DNA of 64,000 bases from Azospirillum sp. TSH58 (GTDB lineage: Bacteria; Pseudomonadota; Alphaproteobacteria; Azospirillales; Azospirillaceae). Location of the stretch: NCBI RefSeq assembly GCF_003119115.1, contig NZ_CP022364.1:2804001-2868000 (forward strand). Reading direction: 5' to 3'. The notes under the pieces were generated by a model. That model was given only the letters and a program-made list of their open reading frames with translations. It did no database searches and was not told where the DNA came from. A program made the position numbers and the translations under genes. Shown piece after piece: positions 23,205-33,451 of the stretch (the stretch's first letter is position 1; each line of letters opens with the position of its first letter).

Positions 23205-23822
23205 TCAGCCGGCGCTGCCAACCTTCTGGCGGAGCGCCTGGAGCAGCCCTTCGACCCGTCCGCCGTTCTGGCCGATGACGGAGGCGAACTCCTGCCGCTG
23301 GGTCACGCCCATGCTGACGCCCTCGACCACCACGTCGATGATCTTGTAGGCGGTGTCGCGCTTGCGCACGCGCCAGTCCACATTCACCGGCGGGCCGCTG
23401 GGGCGGACGATCTGGGTGGAGACCATCGTGTCCGCTTCGCCTTCCACGCGGGACCCGGTGATCCGGAAGGTCTCGCCCGAATACTCGACGAAGCGGTCGG
23501 CGTAGGTGTTGACGATCAGCCGTTCGAACAGCTTCTGGTATTCGTCGTGCTGCTGCGGCGTGGCGGCGTTCCAGTAGCGGCCCAGCACCCAGCGCCCGAT
23601 GTAGGCCACGTCGAAGCCCTGGTAGAGCAGGCTGCGGAAACGCTGCACCGCCTGCTCGCGCGACAGGCTCTTGTTCGAGAAGGTGGCGACGGCCTCGTTA
23701 CCCAGCGATTGGATGAACGCGGTCGCGCCCGGATCAGCCGATTGCGCGGCGGCGGGACGGGCGGCCCAGCTGCTCACCGCGAGCAGGGCCGCGCACACGA
23801 GAAACAGGCGACGTGTCAGCAT
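23205..23822 (-). CDS. mlaC: Phospholipid-binding protein MlaC
   Basis: 205 residues, with a cleavable signal peptide (RRLFLVCAALLAVSSWAARPAAA) and a complete MlaC/Ttg2D domain: QRFRSLLYQGFDVAYIGRWV and the following ADRFVEYSGETFRITGSRV are typical. MlaC ferries phospholipids across the periplasm between the MlaA-porin complex in the outer membrane and the MlaFEDB transporter in the inner membrane. It is 93 bp downstream of mlaA on the same strand; the mlaFEDB genes are not in the window. Confidence 0.92.
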   Translation of the reverse strand: MLTRRLFLVCAALLAVSSWAARPAAAQSADPGATAFIQSLGNEAVATFSNKSLSREQAVQRFRSLLYQGFDVAYIGRWVLGRYWNAATPQQHDEYQKLFERLIVNTYADRFVEYSGETFRITGSRVEGEADTMVSTQIVRPSGPPVNVDWRVRKRDTAYKIIDVVVEGVSMGVTQRQEFASVIGQNGGRVEGLLQALRQKVGSAG

Positions 23823-23915
23823 GGCAAGGCAAAAGTGGCTGCCGCGGGGGCTTTGTCAACACTCAATCGGTTAAAGGATCGAGCGCGGACGGTCGCACCG
23901 CGGCAGGCCTCCTCC

Positions 23916-24692
23916 TTATTTCTTGGCGGGTTCGTCGAAATCGGGGAATTCCGGCGTCGCCGGCGCGATGTCGTTGGCGATCGCCGCGCGGCGCTGCTGC
24001 GCGTACAGGCTGCGGGCCGTCGCGTAGAAGTCCAGGGAGTTCTTGCGCAGGTCGTCGATCTCGCGCAGGAGCTGCGAGCGGCGGTCCAGGCCCGCGGCGG
24101 CGGTCCGCCCGTACATCGCGTTGTCCGCCCCGGCGGCGTTGGTGCCGATGCGGAACGGGTCGGCCAGCGTGTCGACGCCGTAGCCCAGCGTATCGCGGAC
24201 GTTCGACGGGCCGAGGAACGGCAGCACCACGTAGGGCCCCGGTCCGACGCCCCAGACGCCCAGCGTCTGGCCGAAATCCTCCGGACGGTCGCCGATGCCG
24301 GCCTCCGTCGCCACGTCGGCGAGGCCGCCGATGCCGAGGATGGTGTTGGTCATGAACCGGCCGGTGGCGACCTGGGCGCCCTCGAAATCGCCCTGCAGCA
24401 GGTTGTTGGCGATGTAGAGCGGGCCGAGCAGGTTCTGGATGAAGTTGTGCACCGCCTGGCGCAGCGGGTCGGGGACGACGCCCACATACACCTCCGTCGC
24501 CGGGCGGATCAGCAGGATGTCCGCGGTCTCGTTGACGGCGAAGACGAATCGGTTGGGAATCTCCAGCGGATCGCTGACCGTGACGTCGGCTTCGTTGCTG
24601 CCGGGCGCGGTTGCGCAGCCCGCCATGCCGAGGGCGACGACGGCCACGGCGGCCGAGCGAAGAAGGGAGCGGGAGAGGTTGGCCAGCTTCAT
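23916..24692 (-). CDS. mlaA: Outer-membrane lipoprotein MlaA (VacJ)
   Basis: 258 residues. A lipoprotein signal peptide ends in the lipobox LGMAGC, followed by the MlaA/VacJ domain: DPLEIPNRFVFAVNETAD, VHNFIQNLLGPLYIANN and PFLGPSNVRDTLGYGVD. MlaA removes mislocalised phospholipids from the outer leaflet of the outer membrane and hands them to MlaC. The start at 24692 (MKLANLSRS) puts the signal peptide at the N-terminus; the frame extends to 24815 without domain content. It is first in an apparent mlaA-mlaC operon. Confidence 0.93.
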   Translation of the reverse strand: MKLANLSRSLLRSAAVAVVALGMAGCATAPGSNEADVTVSDPLEIPNRFVFAVNETADILLIRPATEVYVGVVPDPLRQAVHNFIQNLLGPLYIANNLLQGDFEGAQVATGRFMTNTILGIGGLADVATEAGIGDRPEDFGQTLGVWGVGPGPYVVLPFLGPSNVRDTLGYGVDTLADPFRIGTNAAGADNAMYGRTAAAGLDRRSQLLREIDDLRKNSLDFYATARSLYAQQRRAAIANDIAPATPEFPDFDEPAKK

Positions 24693-25101
24693 CGGCGACG
24701 GCTCTTTCTGGGGACACGACTTTGGGCGGGGCATCCGTTTCCGCGGCCCCGTCGCGCCACGTCCGAAGGGCTGGACCCCTCGCCGGGCGGCAACGGACGC
24801 TGCCGGACAGGACATCGCCCGGAAAATCCGTGCGATCCCTTTGTTCCGTGCCTAACACAGGCGCCGCCTTTTGACCAGCGTGCCACGCGAGGTCACCATA
24901 CGGATACCGCCCTATGTGGTAGGATTGCCGCGCCCTTCGCGTCGCGTCCGGGTGTCGCGTCGGCCGGTGCCCCCCGATTGGAAGGGGGGCCGGTGAAAAC
25001 GTGTTTACGCTGCATAAAGATATCTTTATATCTGTATCCAGCATGGCGGGCCGCGGTGGCCGGCCGGCCCTTCGGGGCGTTTCAGGACGGTGCCGGCGGT
25101 C
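24693..25101. other. Divergent promoter region between mlaA and the SahR-like gene
   Basis: No gene. It contains a GC-rich hairpin (GCCCCCC / GGGGGGC, about 24969-24990) and, nearer the regulator gene, the AT-rich operator described separately at 25014-25029. I looked for SAM or SAH riboswitch-like architecture and saw none that I could support. Confidence 0.6.
25014..25029. promoter_or_regulatory. Perfect 16-bp palindrome, probable operator of the SahR-like regulator
   Basis: ATAAAGATATCTTTAT is its own reverse complement over 16 bp and is embedded in GC-rich DNA 72 bp upstream of an ArsR/methyltransferase regulator gene. ArsR-family dimers bind such AT-rich palindromes, and SahR-type regulators are known to autoregulate and control methionine-cycle genes. 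The assignment to this protein is inferred from position. Confidence 0.62.
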
Positions 25102-26963
<1,862 letters not shown>

Positions 26964-27016
26964 CCGCCCCCCTGTGCTAGGGTGTTGCGGATGATCGCGG
27001 TCGCGGAGGAAGGGCC

Positions 27017-27489
27017 ATGGACAGCCGGATCGGCTACGACGACGACTTCTACGCCTGGACCCAGGAACAGGCCCGCCTTCTCCGCGAAGCCGCCCGCGAA
27101 CGCCTCAACACGCCCATCGACTGGGAGCATGTGGCGGAGGAGATCGAGGGCATGGGGCGTTCGGATGCCAAGGCGCTCGGCAGCGCTCTGAAGCGGGTGA
27201 TCGAGCATCTGCTGAAGCTCGAACATTCGCCGGCCTCCGATCCCCGGTTGGGGTGGCGGGAATCGGTGGTCGATCACCGCATCGCCGCCTGGGACGAGAT
27301 CGACGCCAGCCCCAGCCTTCGCAGAAAAACGGACCTTGCCCGCGCCTATCGGGACGCCCGCCGCCTGGCGGTCCTCGGCCTTGCCCGCGACGGCATTTCC
27401 GATGGCGCTGTTCCGCAGGACTGCCCCATACGCTGGAGCAGGTGCTTGACCACGACTGGTGGCCCACGAACCGCCATGGCCTTGAATAA
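27017..27489 (+). pseudogene. DUF29 family protein with C-terminal frameshift
   Basis: The N-terminal about 137 residues fit DUF29 (YDDDFYAWTQEQARLLRE, then HVAEEIEGMGRSD and HLLKLEH). The expected C-terminal motif appears in the +2 shifted frame: after CPQDC-like codons ending at 27427, the sequence would read YTLEQVLDHDWWP if one base (probably T) were restored, closing at 27489. In the literal frame the protein instead runs to 27496 with an unrelated 23-residue tail (159 residues). It is a real indel or a sequencing error. The family function is unknown. It lies between metF and metH on the same strand. Confidence 0.7.
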
Positions 27490-27549
27490 CCGCTGAACTC
27501 CCGACCTTTTCCGCCCGACCTTCCTTCCGAAACGGACCAGACCCTTCCC

Positions 27550-30500
27550 ATGCCGCACATTCTCGACACTCTCCGCGACCGCGTCCTGCTCTGCGACGGC
27601 GGGTTCGGCAGCCGCATCCAGGCGCTCGACCTCGATGTGGAGAAGGACTACTGGGGGCACGAGAACTGCACCGACATCCTGCCGCTGTCGCGCCCGGACA
27701 TCGTGCGGGAGATCCACCGCGGCTATTTCGAGGCCGGCGCGGACATGGTGGAGACGGACACCTTCGGCGCCTCTCCGGTGACGCTGGGCGAGTTCGGCAT
27801 CTCCGAGAAGGCGTTCGAGATCAACCAGCGCGCGGTCGAACTGGCGCGCGAGGCGGCTGAGACCTTCAAGGATGGGCAGCCGCGCTTCGTCATCGGCTCG
27901 GTCGGGCCGGGCACCAAGCTGCCCAGCCTGGGCCACATCCCCTATCAGGACCTTGAGGACAGCTTCTTCGTCCAGGCGGCCGGCCTGATCGCCGGCGGCG
28001 CCGACGCCATCCTGGTGGAGACCTGCCAGGACCCGCTGCAGATCAAGGCCGCCGTCAACGGCATCAAGCGCGCCCGCGCCGAGGCCGGCTCGGACACGCC
28101 GGTCTTCGTCCAGGTGACGGTGGAGACCACGGGCACGCTGCTCGTCGGCACCGACATCGCGGCGGCGGCCACGGTGATCCAGGCGCTCGACGTGCCGCTG
28201 ATGGGCCTCAACTGCGCCACCGGCCCGCTGGAGATGAGCGAGCATGTGAAGTGGCTGACCCAGAACTGGCCGGGCCTCGTTTCCGTGCAGCCGAACGCCG
28301 GCCTGCCGGAACTGGTCGACGGCAAGACTCACTACCCGCTGCGCGCCGACGACTTCGCCCATTGGCTGGAGCGCTTCGTGACCGAGGACGGGGTGAACCT
28401 CGTCGGCGGCTGCTGCGGCACCAACGTCCCGCACATCGCGGCGGCCAACCAGATGCTGCGCAAGCTGGCCCCGGCCGGGTCGCACCGCCCGAACCCGAAG
28501 GGCCGCACGGTCCATTGGGTGCCCGCGGTCGCCTCGCTCTATTCCCAGGTCACGCTGCGCCAGGAGAACGCCTTCTTCGCCATCGGCGAGCGCTGCAACG
28601 CCAACGGCTCCAAGAAGTGGCGCGAGCTTCAGGAGAGGAACGACTGGGACGGCTGCGTCGAGATGGCGCGCGAGCAGGTGAAGGAAGGCTCGCACACGCT
28701 GGACGTCTGCACCGCCTTCGTCGGCCGCGACGAGGTGGCGGAGATGCGGGCCGTCGTGCAGCGCTTCGCCGGCTCGGTCACCGCTCCCCTGGTCATCGAC
28801 TCCACCGAATACATCGTGCTGGAGAAGGCGCTGGCGCTCTACGGCGGCAAGGCGATCCTCAACTCGATCAACTTCGAGGACGGCGAGGAGCCGGCCCGCA
28901 AGCGCCTCGCGCTCGCCAAGAAGTTCGGCGCGGCGGTGATCGCGCTGACCATCGACGAGGAGGGCATGGCGAAGACGCCGGAGCGCAAGCTCGCCATCGC
29001 CAAGCGCCTCTATGATCTCGCGGTCAACGAGTTCGGTCTGCCGGCTCACGACCTGCTGTTCGACCCGCTGACCTTCACCATCGCCACCGGCAACGAGGAC
29101 GACCGCAAGCTGGCCATCTGGACGCTGGAGGGCATCGAGGCGATCAGCCGCGAGATGCCGGGCTGCCAGATCATCCTGGGTCTGTCCAACGTTTCCTTCG
29201 GCCTGAACGCGGCGGCGCGCCACGTGCTGAACTCGGTCTTCCTCGACCACGCGGTGAAGCGCGGCATGACCGGCGCCATCGTGCATGTGTCGAAGATCAT
29301 GCCGCTGCACCAGATCCCCGAGAAGGAGGTCAAGACCGCCGAGGACCTGATCTTCGACCGCCGTGCGGAAGGGTACGACCCGCTCCAGGCCTTCATCGCC
29401 CTGTTCGAGGGCCGCAAGGCGGCGGACGCCAAGAAGAAGGCCCGCGCCGAGACGGTCGAGGAGCGGCTGAAGGAGCGCATCGTCGACGGCGACCGCACCG
29501 GGTTGGAGGACGATCTCGCCGAGGCGATGAAGACCCACCCGCCGCTGGAGATCATCAACACCTACCTGCTCGACGGCATGAAGGTGGTGGGCGAGCTGTT
29601 CGGCGCCGGCAAGATGCAGCTTCCCTTCGTGCTCCAGTCCGCGGAGACCATGAAGGCCGCCGTGGCGTGGCTGGAGCCGCACATGGAGAAGATGGACGGC
29701 CAGCAGAAGGGCACCATGGTGCTGGCCACCGTGAAGGGCGACGTCCACGACATCGGCAAGAACCTCGTCGACATCATCCTGACCAACAACGGCTACAAGG
29801 TCGTCAATCTGGGCATCAAGCAGCCGGTCGGCGCGATCATCCAGGCGGCGAAGGAGCACAAGGCCGACGCCGTCGGCATGTCCGGCCTGCTGGTGAAGTC
29901 CACCGTCGTGATGCGCGAGAACCTGGAGGAGATGACCCGCGAGGGGCTGGAGGTTCCGGTCCTGCTCGGCGGTGCCGCGCTGACCCGCGCCTATGTGGAG
30001 ACGGACTGCGTGGCCTCCTACGGCTCGGGCCGCGTGGCCTACGCGGGCGACGCCTTCGACGGGCTGACCCTGATGGATCAGGTGGTGGGCGGCAGCTTCG
30101 ACCAGCAGCTCGCCATCCAGCAGGCCAAGCGGGCGGGCCGGGCGGTCAACCGCCGCCGCGTGCTCGGGCAGGCGACGAGCGCCACCGTCGGGCCGGTGGA
30201 CAAGGACGCCGCCCGCGCCCGCCGCGCCCGGCTGGCCGAAGGCGTGCCGGTGCCGACGCCGCCCTTCTGGGGGCCGAAGGTCATCGAGCATGTGCCGCTG
30301 AAGACGCTGGTGACCTACCTGAACGAGCGCATGCTCTACCAGCTCCAGTGGGGCTACCGGAAGGACGGCAAGTCCTTCGAGGAGTTCAAGGAGTGGGCGA
30401 AGAAGGAGCTTCGCCCGGTGCTCGACCGCATTCTTCAGATCGCCGCGAAGGAGGAGATCCTGCGGCCCCAGGCGGTCTATGGCTACTGGAAGGCGGCGGC

Positions 30501-31041
30501 CGACGGCGACGACGTCATCCTGTTCGCCGAGGACGGGACCAGCGAGGTCGCCCGCTTCACCCTGCCGCGTCAGGCCAAGGAGGACGGGGAGTGCATCGCC
30601 GACTTCCTGCGCGACGTGAACGACGGCGAGCGCGACGTGCTGGGCCTGCAGATCGTCACCATGGGCCAGCATTGCGCCGAGGTGGCGCGGGAGTGGTTCG
30701 CCGAGAACCGCTACCAGGACTATCTCTACCTGCACGGCCTGTCGGTGGAGATGACCGAGGCGATGGCGGAATACGTCCACGCCCGCATCCGCGCCGAGCT
30801 GGGCTACGGCGCCGAGGACAGCCGCGACAAGGAGAAGCTGTTGCAGCAGGCCTACCGCGGCAGCCGCTACAGCTTCGGCTACCCGGCCTGCCCGAACCTC
30901 GCCGACCAGGAGCAGCTCTTGAAGCTCCTCGACGCCGGGCGGATCGGCGTGGAGATGTCGGACGAGCACCAGCTCCACCCGGAGCAGAGCACGTCCGCCA
31001 TCGTCCTGCACCACCCGCGGGCGAAGTATTTCAGCGTGTGA
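27550..31041 (+). CDS. metH: Cobalamin-dependent methionine synthase
   Basis: 1163 residues with all four modules: homocysteine-binding barrel with zinc cysteines (LNCATGPLEM and GGCCGTNVPHI), pterin-binding barrel (FFAIGERCNANGSKKWRE), B12 cap and Rossmann domain with DVHDIGKNL (DxHxxG His is the cobalt ligand), and the AdoMet reactivation domain at the C-terminus (RYSFGYPACPNLADQ). It transfers the methyl group of 5-methyl-THF to homocysteine. Full length means it can be reductively reactivated. It is the last gene of the methionine-cycle cluster. Confidence 0.97.
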   Translation: MPHILDTLRDRVLLCDGGFGSRIQALDLDVEKDYWGHENCTDILPLSRPDIVREIHRGYFEAGADMVETDTFGASPVTLGEFGISEKAFEINQRAVELAREAAETFKDGQPRFVIGSVGPGTKLPSLGHIPYQDLEDSFFVQAAGLIAGGADAILVETCQDPLQIKAAVNGIKRARAEAGSDTPVFVQVTVETTGTLLVGTDIAAAATVIQALDVPLMGLNCATGPLEMSEHVKWLTQNWPGLVSVQPNAGLPELVDGKTHYPLRADDFAHWLERFVTEDGVNLVGGCCGTNVPHIAAANQMLRKLAPAGSHRPNPKGRTVHWVPAVASLYSQVTLRQENAFFAIGERCNANGSKKWRELQERNDWDGCVEMAREQVKEGSHTLDVCTAFVGRDEVAEMRAVVQRFAGSVTAPLVIDSTEYIVLEKALALYGGKAILNSINFEDGEEPARKRLALAKKFGAAVIALTIDEEGMAKTPERKLAIAKRLYDLAVNEFGLPAHDLLFDPLTFTIATGNEDDRKLAIWTLEGIEAISREMPGCQIILGLSNVSFGLNAAARHVLNSVFLDHAVKRGMTGAIVHVSKIMPLHQIPEKEVKTAEDLIFDRRAEGYDPLQAFIALFEGRKAADAKKKARAETVEERLKERIVDGDRTGLEDDLAEAMKTHPPLEIINTYLLDGMKVVGELFGAGKMQLPFVLQSAETMKAAVAWLEPHMEKMDGQQKGTMVLATVKGDVHDIGKNLVDIILTNNGYKVVNLGIKQPVGAIIQAAKEHKADAVGMSGLLVKSTVVMRENLEEMTREGLEVPVLLGGAALTRAYVETDCVASYGSGRVAYAGDAFDGLTLMDQVVGGSFDQQLAIQQAKRAGRAVNRRRVLGQATSATVGPVDKDAARARRARLAEGVPVPTPPFWGPKVIEHVPLKTLVTYLNERMLYQLQWGYRKDGKSFEEFKEWAKKELRPVLDRILQIAAKEEILRPQAVYGYWKAAADGDDVILFAEDGTSEVARFTLPRQAKEDGECIADFLRDVNDGERDVLGLQIVTMGQHCAEVAREWFAENRYQDYLYLHGLSVEMTEAMAEYVHARIRAELGYGAEDSRDKEKLLQQAYRGSRYSFGYPACPNLADQEQLLKLLDAGRIGVEMSDEHQLHPEQSTSAIVLHHPRAKYFSV

Positions 31042-31066
31042 TGCGGATCGTCTGAGCCGGGGCATC

Positions 31067-31097
31067 GCCTCCTTCCCCGTTGCAAGGGGAAGGAGGC
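31067..31097. terminator. Hairpin after metH
   Basis: A perfect 12-bp stem (GCCTCCTTCCCC / GGGGAAGGAGGC) with a 7-nt loop, 26 bp after the metH stop. No T-run follows, so it may act as an RNA-stabilising 3' end or as an imperfect terminator. Confidence 0.55.
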
Positions 31098-31181
31098 ACC
31101 TCCGGGACCGGTCCTGACCCCCTCTGGCTGGCCATGCAAGCCGGTTCCCAAAGAGCGGCGGCATCGCTTATGCTTGACGGC

Positions 31182-31676
31182 ATGAATCATTCGCCCACCC
31201 CGCTTCACCTGCACCGGGAAACCGTCCGCCCGGAGTGGATCGACTACAACGGCCACATGAACGTGGCCTACTATCTGCTTGCCTTCGATCACGCGACCGA
31301 CGCCGTGCTCGACCATTTCGGGATCGGCAAGGCCTATGCGGAGGGCGAGGGGCGGTCGATGTTCGCGGTGGAGGCGCACCTGACCTACGCCCGCGAGGTG
31401 ACGGAGGGCGACGGTCTGACCTTCGCCTCCCTGGTCCTGGGCGCGGACACCAAGCGGCTGCATCTGTTTCACGAAATGCGCCACGAGGAGGACGGCTTCC
31501 TCGCCGCCACGGCGGAATTCGTTCTGATCCATGTGGATCTGGCGGAGCGCCGGTCGGTTCCGCTGGCGCCGGACACCGTGGAGCGGCTGGCCTCCACCGC
31601 GGCGGAGCACGCGGCGTTGCCCGTTCCACCGCAGGCCGGGCGTTCGGTCGGGCTGCGGACGCCGAAGGGGGCGTGA
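31182..31676 (+). CDS. Thioesterase family protein (4HBT, hot-dog fold)
   Basis: 164 residues. The hot-dog signature RPEWIDYNGHMNVAYYLLAF contains the catalytic-region Asp and the helix of the 4-hydroxybenzoyl-CoA thioesterase family; EVTEGDGLTFASLVLGAD follows. It hydrolyses an acyl-CoA thioester of unknown identity; related short proteins include betainyl-CoA thioesterases, but no carnitine/betaine genes are nearby. The ATG at 31182 (MNHSP) or 31170 (MLDGMNHSP) could be the start. Confidence 0.83.
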   Translation: MNHSPTPLHLHRETVRPEWIDYNGHMNVAYYLLAFDHATDAVLDHFGIGKAYAEGEGRSMFAVEAHLTYAREVTEGDGLTFASLVLGADTKRLHLFHEMRHEEDGFLAATAEFVLIHVDLAERRSVPLAPDTVERLASTAAEHAALPVPPQAGRSVGLRTPKGA

Positions 31677-31756
31677 CGGTAAGTCGCTGCCCGCCACGGT
31701 CTTTTGTTGCGCCGGACCCTTTGTCATTCGGCCTGCGCGACACTATCTGTTGGCGC

Positions 31757-32269
31757 ATGAAGACGACAATTTTCGCCGCCTTCGCGGTACTTTCCACCTT
31801 CCTGGGCACGGCCCTGGTCCCCTCCGCCGCATTGGCCGAATGCACCGACCCGGCGCAGCCGAAGGTGAACTGGCGCCGCTGCTATTTCGACGGGCGCGAT
31901 CTGTCGTCTGTGAAGCTGGCCGGGGCGATGTTGCGCGACGCCACCTTCCAGCGGGCCACGCTGAAGGACGCCGACCTGTCGGAGACCGACGGTTACCGCG
32001 CGAAATTCTTCAGCGCCACCATGCCGGGGGTAAAGCTCGACGGCGCACGCCTGATCGAAGCCGATTTCACGCGGGCCGACCTCACGGGGGCATCCCTGAA
32101 GGAAACCGACCTGCGCAACGCGAAGCTGGTGAACGCCATTCTTCAGAAGGCCGACTTCACCGGGGCGCGGCTGGGCGGGGCGGACCTGCGGCACGCCGAC
32201 CTGTCGGGCGCCACCTGGATCGACGGCACGACGGTCTGTGCCGAGAAATCCGTGGGCCAATGCAATTGA
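31757..32269 (+). CDS. Secreted pentapeptide-repeat protein
   Basis: 170 residues. A signal peptide (IFAAFAVLSTFLGTALVPSAALA) precedes a short domain with Cys (CTDPAQPKVNWRRCYFDG) and about 20 A(D/N)LXX-type pentapeptides (for example LDGARLIEADFTRADLTGAS), then a short tail with two Cys. The repeats form a beta helix. It is probably periplasmic. No partner gene is evident. It is the smallest of three pentapeptide-repeat proteins in the window. Confidence 0.87.
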   Translation: MKTTIFAAFAVLSTFLGTALVPSAALAECTDPAQPKVNWRRCYFDGRDLSSVKLAGAMLRDATFQRATLKDADLSETDGYRAKFFSATMPGVKLDGARLIEADFTRADLTGASLKETDLRNAKLVNAILQKADFTGARLGGADLRHADLSGATWIDGTTVCAEKSVGQCN

Positions 32270-32389
32270 GGAACTGGCAAGTAAATTTCCTCTCAATTGT
32301 AATATAATAACCCATCTGGAAAGTCGCTTGCCCGTCTCTTTCCCGCTGCGGTAGCCTTTTATTCAAAGCGCAGTGGAAAGGCGGGCAGG

Positions 32390-33427
32390 ATGGCGGGCGA
32401 TCAGGATTTCGAGACGGCGCGGATTCTCGCGAGCCGCGCCATGGATCGGATCGCCGTCCATGGGCTGTTGCCGAACCCGGAGAACTTCACCCTCTGGTAC
32501 GCCTATTTCGGCGGGCAGAACCCCGACCTGACCCGGGCCATCGAGCTCGCCCAGCGCGACGGCGCCACCTTGTCGCAAGGCCATTGCGACGAGCTGTACA
32601 AGCGCTTCTTCACGCTCGACGCCGAGGCCCAGGCCATCCGCGAGACGTCGGAGCGGGCGCGCGTCGCCTTGGGGCGCATCCTCGACCAGTTGGGCAGCGT
32701 CGGGTCGGAGACCGATCGCTATGGGCAGACGCTGGCCGGCTTCCGGGGGGAGCTGGACCAGCCGATGAGTCTGGCCGAACTGCGCGCCATGGTGGCGGCC
32801 ATCGCGGCGGAGACGACCGCCATCGTGGATCGCCAGACCCGCCTGCAAAGCCAGCTCATGGAATCCAGCCAGCAACTGGCCGAGTTGCGCGTCGTTCTGG
32901 ACTCCGCGCGGCGGGAGGCGATGACCGACGGGTTGACCGGCATCGTCAACCGGCGCGGTTTCGATCTGGCGCTGGCCTCCGCCGCGGAGGAGGCGATGCA
33001 GACCGGCATGCCGATGACCCTGCTGATGGTGGACATCGACCATTTCAAGCGCTTCAACGACGTCCACGGCCATCTCGTCGGCGACCATGTGCTGAAGCTG
33101 GTCGCCAAGGTGCTGACCGAGGGGGTGAAGGGGCGCGACACCGTCGCCCGCTACGGCGGGGAGGAGTTCAGCGTCATCCTGCCCCACACCGCGCTTGCCA
33201 ACGCGCTGAAGGTGGCCGAGCAGCTCCGCGCCTCGGTCGGGTCGCGGCAAATCATCAACCGGACGCGCAACGCCAATTACGGATCGGTGTCCCTGTCGGT
33301 CGGCGCCGCGGAATACCGGCCCGGCGAGGATCTGCTGGCCCTGCTGCGCCGCGCCGACGAGGCGCTCTACACCGCCAAGCGCGGCGGGCGCAACCGGGTC
33401 TGCGCCGAGGCCACGGTGGCGGGCTGA
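32390..33427 (+). CDS. Diguanylate cyclase (GGDEF domain)
   Basis: 345 residues. An N-terminal helical region (LASRAMDRIAVHGLLPNPEN; coiled coil to about residue 180) precedes a GGDEF domain with active site RYGGEEF and substrate motifs MTDGLTGIVNRRGF and DIDHFKRFND. It makes cyclic di-GMP from two GTP. The inhibitory-site motif RxxD reads KGRD, so product inhibition may be weak. It is cytoplasmic, and the N-terminal region is of the type often seen in alphaproteobacterial cyclases. A PilZ receptor (21531-23012) is encoded in the same window. Confidence 0.93.
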   Translation: MAGDQDFETARILASRAMDRIAVHGLLPNPENFTLWYAYFGGQNPDLTRAIELAQRDGATLSQGHCDELYKRFFTLDAEAQAIRETSERARVALGRILDQLGSVGSETDRYGQTLAGFRGELDQPMSLAELRAMVAAIAAETTAIVDRQTRLQSQLMESSQQLAELRVVLDSARREAMTDGLTGIVNRRGFDLALASAAEEAMQTGMPMTLLMVDIDHFKRFNDVHGHLVGDHVLKLVAKVLTEGVKGRDTVARYGGEEFSVILPHTALANALKVAEQLRASVGSRQIINRTRNANYGSVSLSVGAAEYRPGEDLLALLRRADEALYTAKRGGRNRVCAEATVAG

Positions 33428-33451
33428 CCGCCGCCCGTCCGATAGCTCCCG

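Noticed and set aside
24693..25101. SAM/SAH riboswitch upstream of the SahR-like gene
   Set aside because: No conserved pseudoknot or core could be identified; the palindromic operator explains the regulation better.
27346..31164. A 1272-codon open frame on the minus strand across metH
   Set aside because: It is antisense to a complete, conserved metH; such long shadow frames are expected in very GC-rich DNA. Its composition is Arg/Ala/Gly/His/Val-rich with no domain.
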